A stretch of 64,000 nucleotides of DNA from Klebsormidium nitens (lineage: Eukaryota > Streptophyta > Klebsormidiophyceae > Klebsormidiales > Klebsormidiaceae). Position numbers and translations under genes: made by a program. The stretch is taken from the NCBI GenBank assembly GCA_000708835.1, contig DF236975.1, positions 1-64,000 of the forward strand. Reading direction: 5' to 3'. Every line of letters begins with the position of its first letter. Position 1 is the stretch's first letter. Of this stretch, positions 21,201 to 33,927 are shown piece after piece. The notes under the pieces were generated by a model. The model was not told where the DNA came from. It ran no database searches and was given only the letters and a program-made list of their open reading frames with translations.

Positions 21201-24039
21201 CAGTCAGAAGGCTGAGGGCGATGAAGGCCTCAGTACTGCGGGAGTCGGCGACCGTCTGTAGAAGCCAGTAGGATAAGATTAGAAGACTCATGACCCTGTT
21301 TCGGACGCTTTTGTTCTCGGACGGGCAAACCCAAACTCTGATTCCGGACTCAGTCAGCCCAGTCTGCGGCTGCTCCAGCGCTTTGGTTTCCAATGTCGCG
21401 TTCAAAGTACCATCAGAAGACGAGCCCCGCGCGACACATTTTACACACGCGCGCATGCGGCCGCAGACTAGATCACCAAGTCCGAACTTGAATTCGAATT
21501 TGCCCGTCCGGAATCAAAGACGTCCGAAAGAGGGCGCAGCAGTCTTAGAACGCCCTAGCAAGAGGCCAAGCGTTCATGCCAAGAAAGCTCCGGTGCGTGG
21601 AAAGCGTCCGTACCATTCCATTCGATGTTCCAAAAGTTGAGATGCCATTTGAGGCAATACGATACAGCCCACGAATCCCGACAGGTTTTCCGCAATGTCC
21701 ACGAGCTGGCAAACGGGGAATAACGATCAAGAAGGACGAACCAACAGTCTTCAGACACCGTCTCTTCAAAGCATTCGCAAGAGAAAGAAACGACAGACCT
21801 ACAAGGGTGGAACCCAGTCAACCAAACACAGTATATCAAAGCATAGCTCCAGCTTGAGAGACTCGTAAAAGCATGAACGCTCACCTCAAACACTCGTCGC
21901 AGAAGCAAGCGGCCACCCAATAGAAGCAGCCCCAGGCCCCCGAGCGCTTTCAGCGTTGTGATACCGAGCGTCGCCCAGAGCACGCTGGGGTCGCCGCTCA
22001 GCTTGCCGCTCTCCAGGATTGGCAGGATGACCAGCAGGGGAACGACCGCGATATCCTGCAGATTTCAGGATTGATAGGATTGAGGGTTGTAAAGTCAAAG
22101 CATTTTTGAGAGGCGGAAACATTCGAGGTGTGATAAAGCTGCTGGCCCCATAGATGGAAAGAACAAGTTGACAGACACAGAGAAAAAAAAATGACACGTG
22201 GAGCAATTTCGGCCAGCGTTTATTATGTCCGTGTTCGATTTTTAGGGCGTTGAGCAGGTAGACTGAGTGCGTTCCAACCCCGATTCCGGATCAGCTTGCA
22301 ACCTCCCCTTTTGAAAAAATCAGTTGAGTGATTGCGTTCCAACCCCGATTCGGGTCAGCTTGCAACTTTCGAAAGCATCAATTGAGGAAACAGGTTTCTG
22401 CACCTCAACCCCGACTCCAAATTGCTGTGCGCCCTCTGCTCTCGAGCCCTATTGCGGGAAAGAGCAGTCAAAAGCTGGGCAGAATGTATCAACCATTTTT
22501 GAGGTCAAATAACGGAATCTAGGACGAACTCTTCAAACAATTCAAGTGGATCCGCTCCAAACAATATCTCACCTGCATCAGCAGCACTCCCAACGTCGCT
22601 GACCCAAACCGCGTCGGCAGTTCGCCCTTCTCCGCCAGAAGCTGCAGCACAAACGCCGAGGACGAGAGCGAGAGCGCAGCCCCGATGACGACAGCCTCGT
22701 CCAGGCTGCGGATGTTAACCAAGTCGGGCTTGGAGTGCAGAACAGTGGTTAGGATGCGGGTTCCGAGGGCGTTGTTGATGGGCAGCTCGAAGAAGGTGAA
22801 GGTGGCACAGCAGAGCAGGACCTGCAGGAGCGGAGGGGGGCGTTTGTAGGAGAATCCTTCGCAGCGTTTGAATGTGTCGGCAGCGTTCAAGCACTGGCAC
22901 AGTCCGAGGACAACTTCCCATCGTTTCCAGCTGTGCACGCACTTATATCCGCTGTCACCCGACCGCTCAGCTCATTTCAATAAGAACGGATTGAGAGGAG
23001 TCGAGCAAGTATCAAGCAGAGGGGAATGAAGCAACGAGCACACCAACTGAGAAAGATTGTCAGAGGAATTGAAATAAAAGGTGACGGATCTGTCATTGCT
23101 AGCCCAGGTTAGCGGCTTGCAATCGAGAGTAGAGCGGGAATAGCAAGAATATCTTGAGCATGAGGCGTCAGCTAAGCGTGGGCGGGAAAGCGAAGACTGG
23201 ACGGGTATAAAGCTGAAAGTCATCTGCGCAGCTCAGGAAAGAGTGAAGGACACAGTGAACCGCAGCAGTGGAGCATCCTAGTTGCCAAGTTTTGATCCAG
23301 CCAGAAAGGATTGCTTCAGAGGCCTCAAAAAGCTACGTGGGATATTGTCCCCCCTGCATCTATATGAACTGTCTTAAGGCCAGAAGCCCAAGGAAAGCTC
23401 AAGGCAAATTTGAAAGCCCAAACCCAAAATGAAATTGCAGATGAGAATCAGACTCACCTGTGCGAGCCCCATTCCGAACGCGAACTTGGCCAATGCTCGC
23501 AGTCGCTCGATGCTCAGCTCGAGTCCCATCTCAAAGAGCAGGAAGAGGATCCCAAGTTCCGCTAACCGCTCAATATCCTCCACGTTGCGGAACCATCCTA
23601 AGTGGTTCAGAACCACTCCTGCCCCCAGAAACCCGATCACCGGGCTAACTTTGATTGACTTAAACGCGGGGATAATCATGACTGTCGCCGCGAGGAATGT
23701 GAGTGTGTCTAACCCCAGGCTGTTTATCACGTCGATGGTCTGAGCGCAGGTGATGATCCCCTTTCTAGGTTGAGGGTTAGGAAGACCTTTGAGATAACCC
23801 GGTTTTAGGCAGCGTTCAGAAAGGGGGGTGAAGTTACCAAGGGGCTGACCCGTCCGAAGACGGGTGCCGGATAGAGGCGTAATGGGGGAGCCACGAAAAG
23901 GAGAGCGCAGTGGCAGAGATGGGCTGGCTGATGGGGTTTGGAGGTTTCGACATTGTAGAGAGGCCCGGGCTCTAGTTGAGGGGTGTGATGTCAGCGGCTG
24001 CCAACGAGCTGTTGGGCTCTGTGTGACCTGAAGAGACAC
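15266..24039 (-). CDS. KEA3: Plastid K+ efflux antiporter KEA3 with greatly extended stromal tail
   Basis: Nine phase-compatible exons: 24039-23458, 22821-22573, 22055-21885, 21255-21154, 20536-20402, 19961-19780, 19051-18835, 17947-16142, 15646-15266 (about 1274 aa). Residues 1-95 are a Ser/Arg/Pro-rich plastid transit peptide. A CPA2 antiporter domain follows to about residue 510, with SPVIGFLGAGVVLNHLG, LFLLFEMGLELS, GAALSLSSSAFVLQLLAEKG, GAFLAGALLSETN and TGLLLSQGGEFAFVV. An RCK/TrkA-N nucleotide-binding domain begins at IVIIGFGQLGQ near residue 533 and runs to about 690. KEA3 exchanges thylakoid-lumen protons for K+ and tunes the proton gradient after light shifts. Arabidopsis KEA3 is far shorter; here about 500 extra acidic, Ser/Gly-rich residues follow the RCK domain. 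KEA1/2 are less likely because the long KEA1/2-type N-terminal coiled coil is missing. Confidence 0.93.
16436..16675 (-). other. Three acidic W-x-W motifs in the KEA3 tail
   Basis: Within the eighth exon three similar short motifs recur: DDTLWAWAS near residue 975, EDSVWSWVG near 1014 and ENSIWSWAT near 1044. Each sits in an otherwise disordered, acidic, Ser-rich stretch. The pattern is acidic-x-[TSV]-aliphatic-W-[AS]-W-[AV]. I know no named motif with this exact form; it may be a docking site. Confidence 0.7.
22264..22375. repeat. Two-copy tandem repeat in a KEA3 intron
   Basis: 'gcgttccaaccccgattc' followed by 'tcagcttgcaac' occurs at 22269 and again at 22334, a 65-base period, in the intron between 22572 and 22056. 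A third weaker echo ('cctcaaccccgactccaaattgc') follows near 22400. Confidence 0.6.
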
Positions 24040-25935
24040 AGGTATAGACTACTGAGTCATACAGTCCTCAAAGTTCACCGCGGGGCTTGAAGCAAGATCG
24101 GGAGTAGGACGGTGTGGCAAACATTAATAGTAAGTCGCTCTACACTGTGAATGTTGCGTTTGCTTTATGACTACCTGTGTCCTCCCTTTTACGGTGTCTC
24201 AAACATCGAGTGTCGTCAGTATCCCATGTTGCTGTGATCAACGTAAGTACTTTCAGTTTGAGGACATCCAAAAAGTTGAAACATTGTTTTTTGAAGCATG
24301 ATGGTCCTCCGCAGGCTTTCCAAAACATAGAGAAAGAATTGACTTTCTTCGCTTTGCCAATTGACTTTTGCACATGGACCATTCTACCTAAGTTTGCAGC
24401 GCTGTGTGTCTCTCAAGCAACATGACCACATCTTCGTTTCTGCAACATTTCAGCACAAATTTTCCAAAGACACAATCTACAAGGGGTCAATGGCTTGTCA
24501 ACGACATTAGCCGCACAGACAGCATCACTCAATGGTGGATTGCACCAGACCGTAATGTCTCAAATTTCTCACCAAATCTCGCTCTAGAGGTCTACTTTGT
24601 TGGACCGCTCTTTAGGTCTCAATGTGGCTTCTCTTTCCATGCATCTTGCTCCAAGGGCCTCATTGACGGTTTCAGGATAGATTCACCAGAAGATTGAGAA
24701 AAAAAAAAAAGAAACGAAAGAAGAAAAACCAAGAAAGAAAAGATGGCGACCTTCTTTTTTGCAAAGCAAGCACCAGGCAGCCGCACTACAAAATCTCTAA
24801 GATTTGAAAAGCAACAACTTCTGGCGACGTGCATTCTTCAGTCGCCGAATCAGATGTGCAGGAGACTCACATTGCTGCACCGCGGACCCTTATTCATGAA
24901 ATGCTGCCCAAACCTCTGACCGCCCAGGGCATTCATGGTTGCTGATTGCATTGTCTCAGCTTGAGTCGCCAGACACAGCACTGATTTGTCAATCACACCC
25001 TGCAAGCCCCAGGTGCGAGCTGCCGCTTCATAAGAAACTTGCTGATGGAGACAGCACCATCGTTAGTGTCCTCAACGGCCGCTTGACAGCTCTTTCACCA
25101 GATGGAACCGGCTCTCCGCTGCAAGACACAATTCACAGCACGGATATCAAAGCAGAGTACTCTCAAACCTCAGCTCTGCTTTTGGCCCCTTGATGAAGCC
25201 CCTCAGCACTGCGCTTTATGAGCCTGGAGCAACAAGTCTCTGGAATTTCTCCACATTCCTGCACATCTACCTACAAGTAGCTCTTGAGGGGCTCTTGAGC
25301 TGGCTACGTACCTTCTCAAAGCCCAGTCTGCGCATCACCTTGGTCTAGATGTCATTAAGTCAGCATTCTCTCTTGTTTGTCCCTGGACTCGGAGGCTGCG
25401 TAGAGGAGAATCAGTTCTCGCAGCACGAGCTTCTGAACCATTTTTGCCACCTCAACTGTGTTTAGCGCCGTGAGATGATTTGCAAAAGAAGCGTTGGGTG
25501 AACCTTGACCTTCCGATGTATCCACGTGTCATATCCATAAACAGAACAAGAGGAAAAAGTTGCAGCAAAAACTGCTTTTCTGAACTAAACGACCATGCCG
25601 GCGACTTTCGAGTCCCCTTCTCCCTCGTCCTGGGTCCCGACTCCCTCTCTCTCTTTGAAGGTCGAGGTTTCAAGACTTGGGCGTAGGAGGACGCTCGACG
25701 GAAAGCTGCCAAGGTATCAGGGAACCGTCGTAGTCGAGGGCGTTGCGCCAAAAAATCAAAGGGCGTAGGTGAAGTGAGGAGGACGGAAGCAAGAGTTGCG
25801 GCATTGGTTACCGCCGGCGCATTATTGTTTAGGGTTTGATTAGTCTTGGTACTGATTGGGTTGCATCTTGGTGAGAGTGGAGGGGTGCAAGTGCACAGAG
25901 CAGTTCTTAGGAAGGGGTGCTGAGGGCTTCTAGAA
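24040..25935. other. Divergent intergenic region between KEA3 and RPS1
   Basis: This region contains the promoters of both flanking genes. An A-rich purine tract lies at about 24697-24745. I see no supported gene; the longest minus-strand frame (25452-25973) overlaps the RPS1 first exon and lacks any motif. Confidence 0.5.
25829..25837 (-). promoter_or_regulatory. Telo-box (AAACCCTAA) upstream of RPS1
   Basis: The plus strand reads ttagggttt, the reverse of AAACCCTAA, about 100 bases before the RPS1 start codon. In plants telo-boxes are common in promoters and 5' leaders of translation-related genes. A nine-base match can occur by chance, so position and gene class carry the argument. Confidence 0.4.
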
Positions 25936-28900
25936 ATGGCCTCGGCTCTTCTGACCAGGTCCTCGGGGTGCACTTTGGGCCTCTCCCTAAATTACGTCGC
26001 AAAGAAGCAGGCAACATGCCTGTCGAGTGCATTGACCGGGTGTCCTTTGCTTTCTCGGAGTTCGTTCAGTGGAAGCAGGCTCGCTGCGCAGAGCTTCCAA
26101 CAAAGCCGGACAACTTGCTCCACCAAGGCCGTGTTGGCCCCTGGGACGGATACAGAGTTCCTTGCATTTGCAGAGAACATTGCAGCAAAGATCAGGAATG
26201 ACCCCACCCCGGTCGACTTTGGGCTATCATATGACGACTTCAACCAAGCCCTGGACGAGAATGAGTTTACGTTTGAAGTTGGCGACATTGTAAGTGACTG
26301 ACCTTTGCTCGGAACTCAGAATCAGTCCATTTGCTTTATGCTGGCTGAGTATCACCGTGACATGCTTGCTTCACTCTTTCTTGGATTGCCGGTTTGTGGA
26401 GCTGAGCGATGCCATAGGAGCTCGTTTTCTAGGTTTAATGTGGGCAGTAAGTACAGGCATATGACAGTGTTAGCGTTTGTTGAGAAGAGAATGTAAGGCC
26501 TCAGCTAAACAGCCATCGCAACTTATTCTGAGCATGGGCCTGACAGCATGGGTGTCTGGATTGCAAAGCATTTTGGCCAAGAGCAGTCTTTCTGTGTCAA
26601 AAATGGGGCCGATAGCAACATGGTAATGGTTTCACCATGTTACCTTCTCGTTCTAGGGTTTCTGAGCATGTTTCCATCAGGGTAGCAATCATTCTGCTCG
26701 CTTAAACTGCGCTGTGCACATTGCGAGCTCCTGCTGAAACAGCATATTCACATTTGTCAGCCGGCACAGAAGTAAAAAGGCCTCCGGTCAATGCTGTTGC
26801 ACCCTGCTCAATAGTTCTATCTTTGGTGACACATTTGGTATTGTGCTTAAATGACCGCAAGCTTGCCGGTGACTTTCTGCTGCTTAGCGTCACTGGACTG
26901 CCAGCTTGGATGAATCTTTTCACACAAGGGGGCAGAACATGATGCTAATCATTTTTCAGCTAGCAGGGCACCGGTGCAGATGCAGGGCTTCATGTCTGTT
27001 ACAAATACCTCACTTGTAGTTAACTGATTTGGGGGTTTGTTTGACTGTCGCCCCAGAGAAATCCGTGGACTGGTCAAACAGATTGCTTGGACTAACAGCT
27101 GCACAAGCATTGACGCCGGAGTCCCCCAGCATTTCTGAACTGGCGGAAGTCTTGCTGATATATTAGCCTTCGTTCTTGTCGTTGACCGTTCAGCCTTTCT
27201 TCGTCAAGCCGTGAATCCAAGAACTGTCAGTCTTGTCTGCTAGAGTCCTGTCACGAACTGATTCGTCACCCTCAAAGAACCATCATGGCTTGTTGGTCAA
27301 TCTCGACCACCTTCCGGTATTCTGTTCCTGCTGATCCTTCTCAACTTCTTTCAGAGCCTTGTGGCACGTCTGAATTGTTTGACGGACGCCATCTTTTGTT
27401 CGTAGGAAACAAGTTCTTTGCTGACTTACTCAATTGTGAAAGCAGCAAACACTCATGCATCTTCCTTTGAATCTGCAGGTCCGTGGAAAGGTATACGCCA
27501 CCGACAGGGACGGCGTCTACGTCGACATCGGCGCCAAGTCGACTGCCATCTGCCCCATCTCAGAGTGCAGCATCTACAAAATTGACCACCCCGAGGAGGC
27601 CGGCATTGAGCCCGACTCCGAGCAGGACTTCATGATTCTGCGCAACGACAACCCGAATGGCGAGATGGTGCTGAGCATCCGGCGGATCCAGTACGAGCTG
27701 GCGTGGGACAAGTGCCGAAAGCTTGCTGCGGAGGACAAGACGGTGACGGGCACGGTGAGTCCATCTAATCCTGACAGTTTGGCTTTTTCGAGTCAGTTCG
27801 GGCCAGTTGCTCGAAATGGAAGTGTTGAAGGGACTCTGGTCCTACAGACTTGAAGGGCTCTTGTGTACTGAAGGAGACAGATGCTTGCAGGTTGATGTGC
27901 TCGGAACCAGCTGTCTTGGTAGTGCCATATGTGACACTGGGTATGAGGTTGGATGGCATGAGGGAATCAAAGAAGCCCTTGAGGTAGAGTGATTGATTTC
28001 GTAGTCAGACAGCTGCCTGGATGCTGTGATGCTTCATTTTCACTGGCCTTCTTGCCTTTCAACCTCTCTCCAAGACCATCAAGGAAGAACCTGACAGTTT
28101 TTAACACTTCTACGCAATCCTGTTTGCCCCACTACTTTGCAGCAGTGGCCTGACCACACACTGTGTGTGTGCTGCAGGTTGTCCAAGAGAACCGGGGGGG
28201 TATCCTTGTGTTGGTCGAGGGGCTGCGTGGCTTCGTTCCCCTGTCACATGTTGCTACTGTAAGCCACCTTTCCTTCTAACCTTACTTCCAACCTGCTGCA
28301 AGCCCTCCAGCAATCTTGTGGTCATCTGATATGTCTGCATATCGACCTGGACAGCACTGTCAGTGCTTGCGACCCCTTTAGACTTCGACGGACCTGGCAG
28401 GCTCAGCGCCACTGATTGGTTACCCTCTGAACATTCACAACTCTTTTCTGATTGGAGTATCTTGCTGATCTGGACTGCGACAGAAGGAATAGTCTGTGAG
28501 TTCCCTTCTGCTGATTTGATAAAGTGCTCGCTGTTCATGGCCTTTCGTCTTTTGGAGTGTGCAAAAGCGCTCGCCGTTCACGGTTCTCGAGTCTTTCGGA
28601 GTGGCCTTGCACACTCCTGACAGTCGTGATCAGTGCCGCCCGAAAAGCGTGTCAGGATCATGCAGCACAAGAATTCAAGACAGAAGTCAACATCCTCAGC
28701 CCCATCAGATTACTGAGGCCCGTCGTTCTCGTTTGCAGAACATCCCGCGTGAGCAGCTCCTTGGCGTGGAACTGCCCCTCAAGTTCCTGGAAGTCGACGA
28801 GGAGAATTTGCGCCTGGTTATGAGCAACCGGAAGGCTGCCGCCAAGTCCCAGATGTCGTCCTTCGGCGTTGGCGATGTCGTCATTGGAACGGTCCAGGCT

Positions 28901-30405
28901 GTGAAGCCGTACGGAGCGTTCATTGACGTTGGCGGAATCAACGGGCTGCTGCATATCAGCCAAATCAGTCACGATAGGATCACGAACGTGGAGACGGTGC
29001 TTTCAGAGGGGGACAAGATCAAGGTGAGCGTCGTCTCCCCTGAATGTCGTGAACTCAAAGTGTGCTATGTTTCCTTGAGGAGAGCATGAAATTTTGTGGG
29101 TCGTTTTTGTCTGGTAACTCATGGACGTTTGTGTCAATATCGGGTGTCTTTGCAAGGTCAACTTCGATGCGCTTCTTGCATCCGATCCGTCCTTTTTCTG
29201 CTTTATCGTCGTCGCTTTCTGTTTGTTTTCGGCTCCGTTCTGTGCTTCCGTTGTAGTTTCGCTGCAATGGATAAAGACGAGTCGGGTGTCTTGCTGGCAT
29301 TCTGCTTGCATATGTTGATAACTCAAAAAAATTGGAAAGCAGTCTCGTTTCACGGGGGTGTCATTTGTCAGTTTAAAATCAGTATCTGAGCGTCCTCCGT
29401 TGGTGCCCTCGCAGGTGATGATCTTGAGCCAAGACTCCGACCGTGGCCGCATCAGCCTGTCTACGAAAAAGCTGGAGCCGACTCCGGGTGACATGCTGAG
29501 GAACCCTCAGCTGGTGTTTGACAAGGTGCGTCTTCAGACTCTTCCTTTTTGCCACGGCCAGCTGCGGCCGCTTGTTTATTATAATGGTCAAATGTTTCAC
29601 AAAACCGCAGAAGGATTGAGTGATCAATTGATTGGTTGATTGCCTTTGATAGTGCACGGGCTGTTAGATAAGTCAACACTGAGTAGCCTCGCCTGAGGCA
29701 GGAAGCTTGGTTGTGGTCGCTTTTCTGTGCTTCATTGTCGCGGCAAAGCGGGTCTGTTGAAGCGTCACACTTGCGAAGTGAAGAAAGGTTGCTCAGTTGC
29801 TTGCAAGATGTCGTAAGGAGTCCGTCAGTCATTACTTCCGTTTGGCATCTGTTGTGGAACAAGGTTGCGCAGCAGCAAACTGCAGTCATTCGAGCAGTTG
29901 TATGGTTGAGCCCACAATTCCCACTTTACAGTGCTGGTGTCAATAAGATTTTCCAGCAATAAGCAACTCGAACGGAGTACCAGTATTGACAGCGACAATT
30001 CAAGGCACTTGCTGACTGGCGCTTTTTCTGCGCAGGCTGACGAGATGGCGAAGACTTTCAAGGAGCGGGTGGCAGCCGCAGAGGCTGCAGCACGGGCGGA
30101 AGAGAACCGGTTGAGGGCAGAGGTACGTTGCTCCAACCAGTAGAAAGGCGCTTTCCACGAGCTTCTTTGCAAGATCCTTTCTTGCCCACATGGATAGCGT
30201 TTTTGAAATCCTGCCTCATGAAGCGAGGACAATTTCCTTGCCTGTCCTTGTGGTCTGGTAGATCGATTCGAGCACTGTTTCCAAAAATATGACGCCTGAC
30301 GTCTTGTGTGTTTTTCGTCTGCAGGGCTTCTCCACAGGGCCTTTCTCGGGGGTGGAGGAACTGGGGGACTTCTTGGAGGATGAACCTGCAGCAACATCAT
30401 CATAG
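25936..30405 (+). CDS. RPS1: Plastid 30S ribosomal protein S1
   Basis: Seven exons, all in phase 0: 25936-26289, 27479-27754, 28178-28258, 28739-29023, 29415-29525, 30036-30122, 30325-30405, giving about 424 aa, the usual length for the plant plastid protein. The first 80 or so residues ([18 protein letters not shown]...) are a Ser-rich transit peptide. Three S1 RNA-binding domains follow: one from FEVGDIVRGKVY, one from [12 protein letters not shown] with [11 protein letters not shown], and one from [19 protein letters not shown] with GLLHISQIS. The C-terminus is Ala/Glu-rich and ends acidic. S1 helps recruit mRNA to the small subunit in the chloroplast stroma. It is transcribed away from KEA3, with a telo-box just upstream. 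Identification is firm; bacterial S1 has six domains, the plastid form three, as here. Confidence 0.95.
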
Positions 30406-31529
30406 GTGATGGTTGTCGGAAGAGAGTTGGGGGCGTTCTAAACAGCAAACGAACTCTGATATGAAGTTTTGTGATCAGGAACAGGCTGAAGAGTATGGAA
30501 AGCCATGAGTGCAGTGGAGGGTATTCTCTGTTGGCGCAAAGTATTGATCTTTAATGAAATACAAACCCGAAGGACAAGTTGGCCTCACCATTCGTACGGC
30601 TTCACTTTCTAATATAATGCGCATTATGCTATGCCAGCGTGAGGGCCCTGCATGGTCGTAATGGTCGTCCTAAGACTCCCAGCTGAAAGTCCGGTGTTGA
30701 GGTCAGGCGATCTCATGTAGGTCCGATCGACTGCGGATTAAGTGACTACAATTGGGCATTCTTGAATTCCATGTCAATCACATGCATGTGCATGTCGGAC
30801 TCTGATCATGACATATGGCCGTGACGCCAGTATTGCGCTTGCGTTTCGGCCAGCATGATATGTAATATATACCGCCGCGTCTCTTTCTTGCATACGCGCC
30901 GCGGCGCAAAGCTGGCCTGCATGTATAAGTGCTAGAGTTAGCTAGCAAGTTCGATTTCCGATCTAGGATCGGCGAACTAGTCGGAACCCTTATTATATTG
31001 CCAGTTGAGTCCAATTGATCAACCGCAAATACACGCAGTGCACTGTGCAGCTACCGTCCTTCCAATTAGCTCTGTATTTCAATGCACGTTGTATTAACCG
31101 GCCTCGATCCATTCCCAACCCGGATCCTTAAGCTAGATCGCGACTGGAAACCCGAGTAGACCCGGATATATCGAATTAGGAAGTTAGGCTAGCCTGGCGC
31201 GGCTGAGTACCAAAGTTCCTTGATTATGATTCAATGAATGCATGGGATCGTTTGATCTGAACTCCAATCAGAGCACACGTTTCTGAGTTGCAAGCCTGAG
31301 GTTGACACTGATGATCCGAGTAACTCAGCATCGGGATAAAAAGGATCTAGAATGCATCGAAGGTTCAGAAGGTCAATACACTGAGTAGCTCATGCAAGCC
31401 GTGAGATACAGGCTACGTTGTAGACGTTGCACTAAAGAACTGGTCGCGGACAGCTGAGCATACTGGACCATATATCAAAGGCTACTTGTACACCTCGTCG
31501 TCTTTGTCAGGCAAAGGGGCTCTACCGCT
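30406..31529. other. No gene recognised
   Basis: This is the 3' flank of RPS1 converging on the 3' end of the 31530-33927 gene. Frames are short and without motifs. Confidence 0.45.
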
Positions 31530-33927
31530 TTAATAGCGCTGCACAGAACAAAACCAAAAAATACTTTGTCGTTAAATGAGTTGCAATTCTCCTTGATGTC
31601 TTCCTGTGCCATCCAAACGAGCCGAAAGGGAAAACTCAGCAACTCTTTCCTCGATAAGTTAAAAGAGTTGCCGTTCTCCGAGGTCGAAATATTGAAGCAC
31701 GCTAGAACTTGCAAACTGTGGGGATCAATCATCAATCACCTTGTAATCATAGCTGAACCTCGCAACTTGGGAACTGGTTACTTGAGCATGCTCGCAACAT
31801 AGTACGCCGGTCGTTTTACCTTTAGAACCTTCCACGCCGCCGCACTGACCTCAGGATCAGGGTCCTTGGTCTTCTCCAAAAGAATTCGTGCGCGCTCGGT
31901 TTTAGTCTCGTCTTCGGATGCAATCAAATTCCAGCTTAAGTCGGCCAACGAACGCATCTGCGGAGAATGTTACAATCTTTCACCCGCGCTTTTGACGTTC
32001 ATTGAAAGACGGATCACGTGACCCAAGCTGACAGCGGTCAATTTTAAGGAAGTCAAGAATAGACCTGGCCGAATCGAACCATCAAATTTGAGAAAGTAGA
32101 TCACGGAGGAGAAACATGCTACTCTAGGCAGATAAGGTACATTCGACCAGCTTTTAGGTGCTCAACATGGAGGAAGCGGCCCGGTTTCGAAGCACTTCAA
32201 TTCGCGTGTCGACCTCCGTGACAGAGATAACTTGAATGGGAAGGGATGATCAACTTGAGGGGGAGGGCGGCAGAGGGACTGTGCCGATTAGAAGAGGCAG
32301 ATTCTCTTAACGGAGATAATGCAAACTCCTACTGATAACGTGGTCGCTCAATACAAGCCTTGATCTAGAACTGTGTCTCCGTCAAGCCGCAAATCTTTGA
32401 GCAGAGTCTGTGTCCGGAGGAGCTTACGTGCTCGAGCCGCAACTCTGGACGAGGCTTGCGACGCTGCTCCGACCGCAACTCCTCTTCGCGCAATGCCTCC
32501 TGTATATATGCAAGTAATCTGAATGTGGTAGACCATTCTGGGGAGTGTTCAAGCACCTCAATGAACGTTTTGAAGGTAGCGTAGACCAAGGTCGGGCCAT
32601 TTCCACGTGAAGATAGCACCGAATCGAGTTCTGTTCCAGGCTTGCAACATTAAGGTCAAGAGAGTTTGAGCATTTGAGATCAAAAATGAGCAACCAAGAG
32701 CAGTATTGCAGACGAGTTTCTTTGTCTGTATGCAAAAGGCTTAACCTTGGGCCCCCAGCACGGCTCGGGTATTGTTCAAGCTACAGGAGTGCTTCCAGGT
32801 TACAAGACTATTTCTCGTTGAAATCCTCACGAAGAACAATGCAGAGACTTCAAAGCGTTCGCGGATTTCCACACCTTGAACCTCTCCCTCTCATAAGGTG
32901 ACCGACCTTCCCTTCCTGCGGAAGCCCGCACCAGCCAGCTTCTCCGATTTATCTGTTGTAATGCATAAAACTGATTACCATTTGTAGGAACCAAATGTTT
33001 TGTCAGGTGGCTCTTTGCGACGGCCGATTGCTTTGGCTGACGTAAGCTCATCTGTCGAGGGCAAAGAAAACACACCCCTTTCATTGAAGACCGGAAGGTC
33101 TGATTTTAATTTTCTAGATTCGTAGTAGAGACAATATCTGCTAGTAAAGTGTTCAGAAGGAGCCAGATCGGTAAAAGCCTTGCTTCGTTTCTGTTTGCAA
33201 ACATAGACAGCTTCAATTTGCGAGCAGTACGGATGGTCGCAAGGATATGTCGCATGTTTAAACACAGCAGAAGCAGGGATGTTCTTGTTCAGATGCTCCT
33301 TAAAAATGGAACAATAGTGCACAGGTTCTGAACCCGACACGTTTGATTGTGGAAGCTACACACGAAGAGCCACGAGGACAGATCAGACAAGCCTCTGCAT
33401 ACGAGACGCTGAAAGAGTCGTCACTTCCTTTAAATTTGTGTGAACCGTCTGGGTCAAGCTTGGCGTATGCCTGCAAGAATCTTGATCTGAGGGAGAGAGT
33501 TGTAAAAATGAGAAGAACGCCGCACAGGCAGCTAAGTGTCTGAGTCAGGGACATCAGCCGCACGACAAATAACCTGGAGCAAGAACAGGCTTAGCGGTGT
33601 AAACACTGCAATAAATAAAACCCGCTGGGATGCTAACTTGCCGGTTTCCTGAGTGGAAGATCGTAGCACAGACAACTGATCAGTTGATTAGAAAAGCAGC
33701 TTATGTTGGGTACTCACAACGTTTCTATGTTCCCCAATCCGGCAAGAAGAATCGAACCTGTTGATCCGGACCCCATCCGATGGAGATAGGACGTGTACTC
33801 CATCCTTCGAAGCAGAGATGAAGCTGGGCTGAAAACGAGCTACTGCTGAGTTTGTCATTGTTCCACCTCTGCACTGATCCGTGGAGAGGCCGTTCACCTT
33901 GGGGACGAGCAAAGCTGCAGTCTGCAA
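31530..33927 (-). CDS. Small putative plastid protein, family not recognised
   Basis: Five minus-strand exons fit together with every junction in phase 0: 33927-33718, 32952-32875, 32640-32428, 31957-31820, 31538-31530, about 215 aa. The N-terminus (a second ATG at residue 24 is possible) is Ser/basic-rich and reaches LVRASAGREGRSPYERERF, which resembles a transit-peptide cleavage region. The rest is helical and charged: YATFKTFIEVLEHSPEW, LLAYIQEALREEEL, MRSLADLSWNLIASEDE and DPDPEVSAAAWKVLK. The acceptor before exon 3 is AAG rather than CAG, and the last exon holds only two codons plus stop. The large intron 1 (33717-32953) also contains open frames with possible exons, so alternative structures exist. 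I do not recognise the family. It diverges from RPC2. Confidence 0.5.

Noticed and set aside
28141-28176. Palindromic cacacactgtgtgtgtg run
   Set aside because: A short dinucleotide tract just before an RPS1 splice acceptor; no further structure.
33289-33575. Minus-strand frame with a hydrophobic segment (TLSCLCGVLLIFTTLSL)
   Set aside because: It falls in intron 1 of the 31530-33927 model and would break its in-phase structure; it could be an alternative exon but has no independent support.
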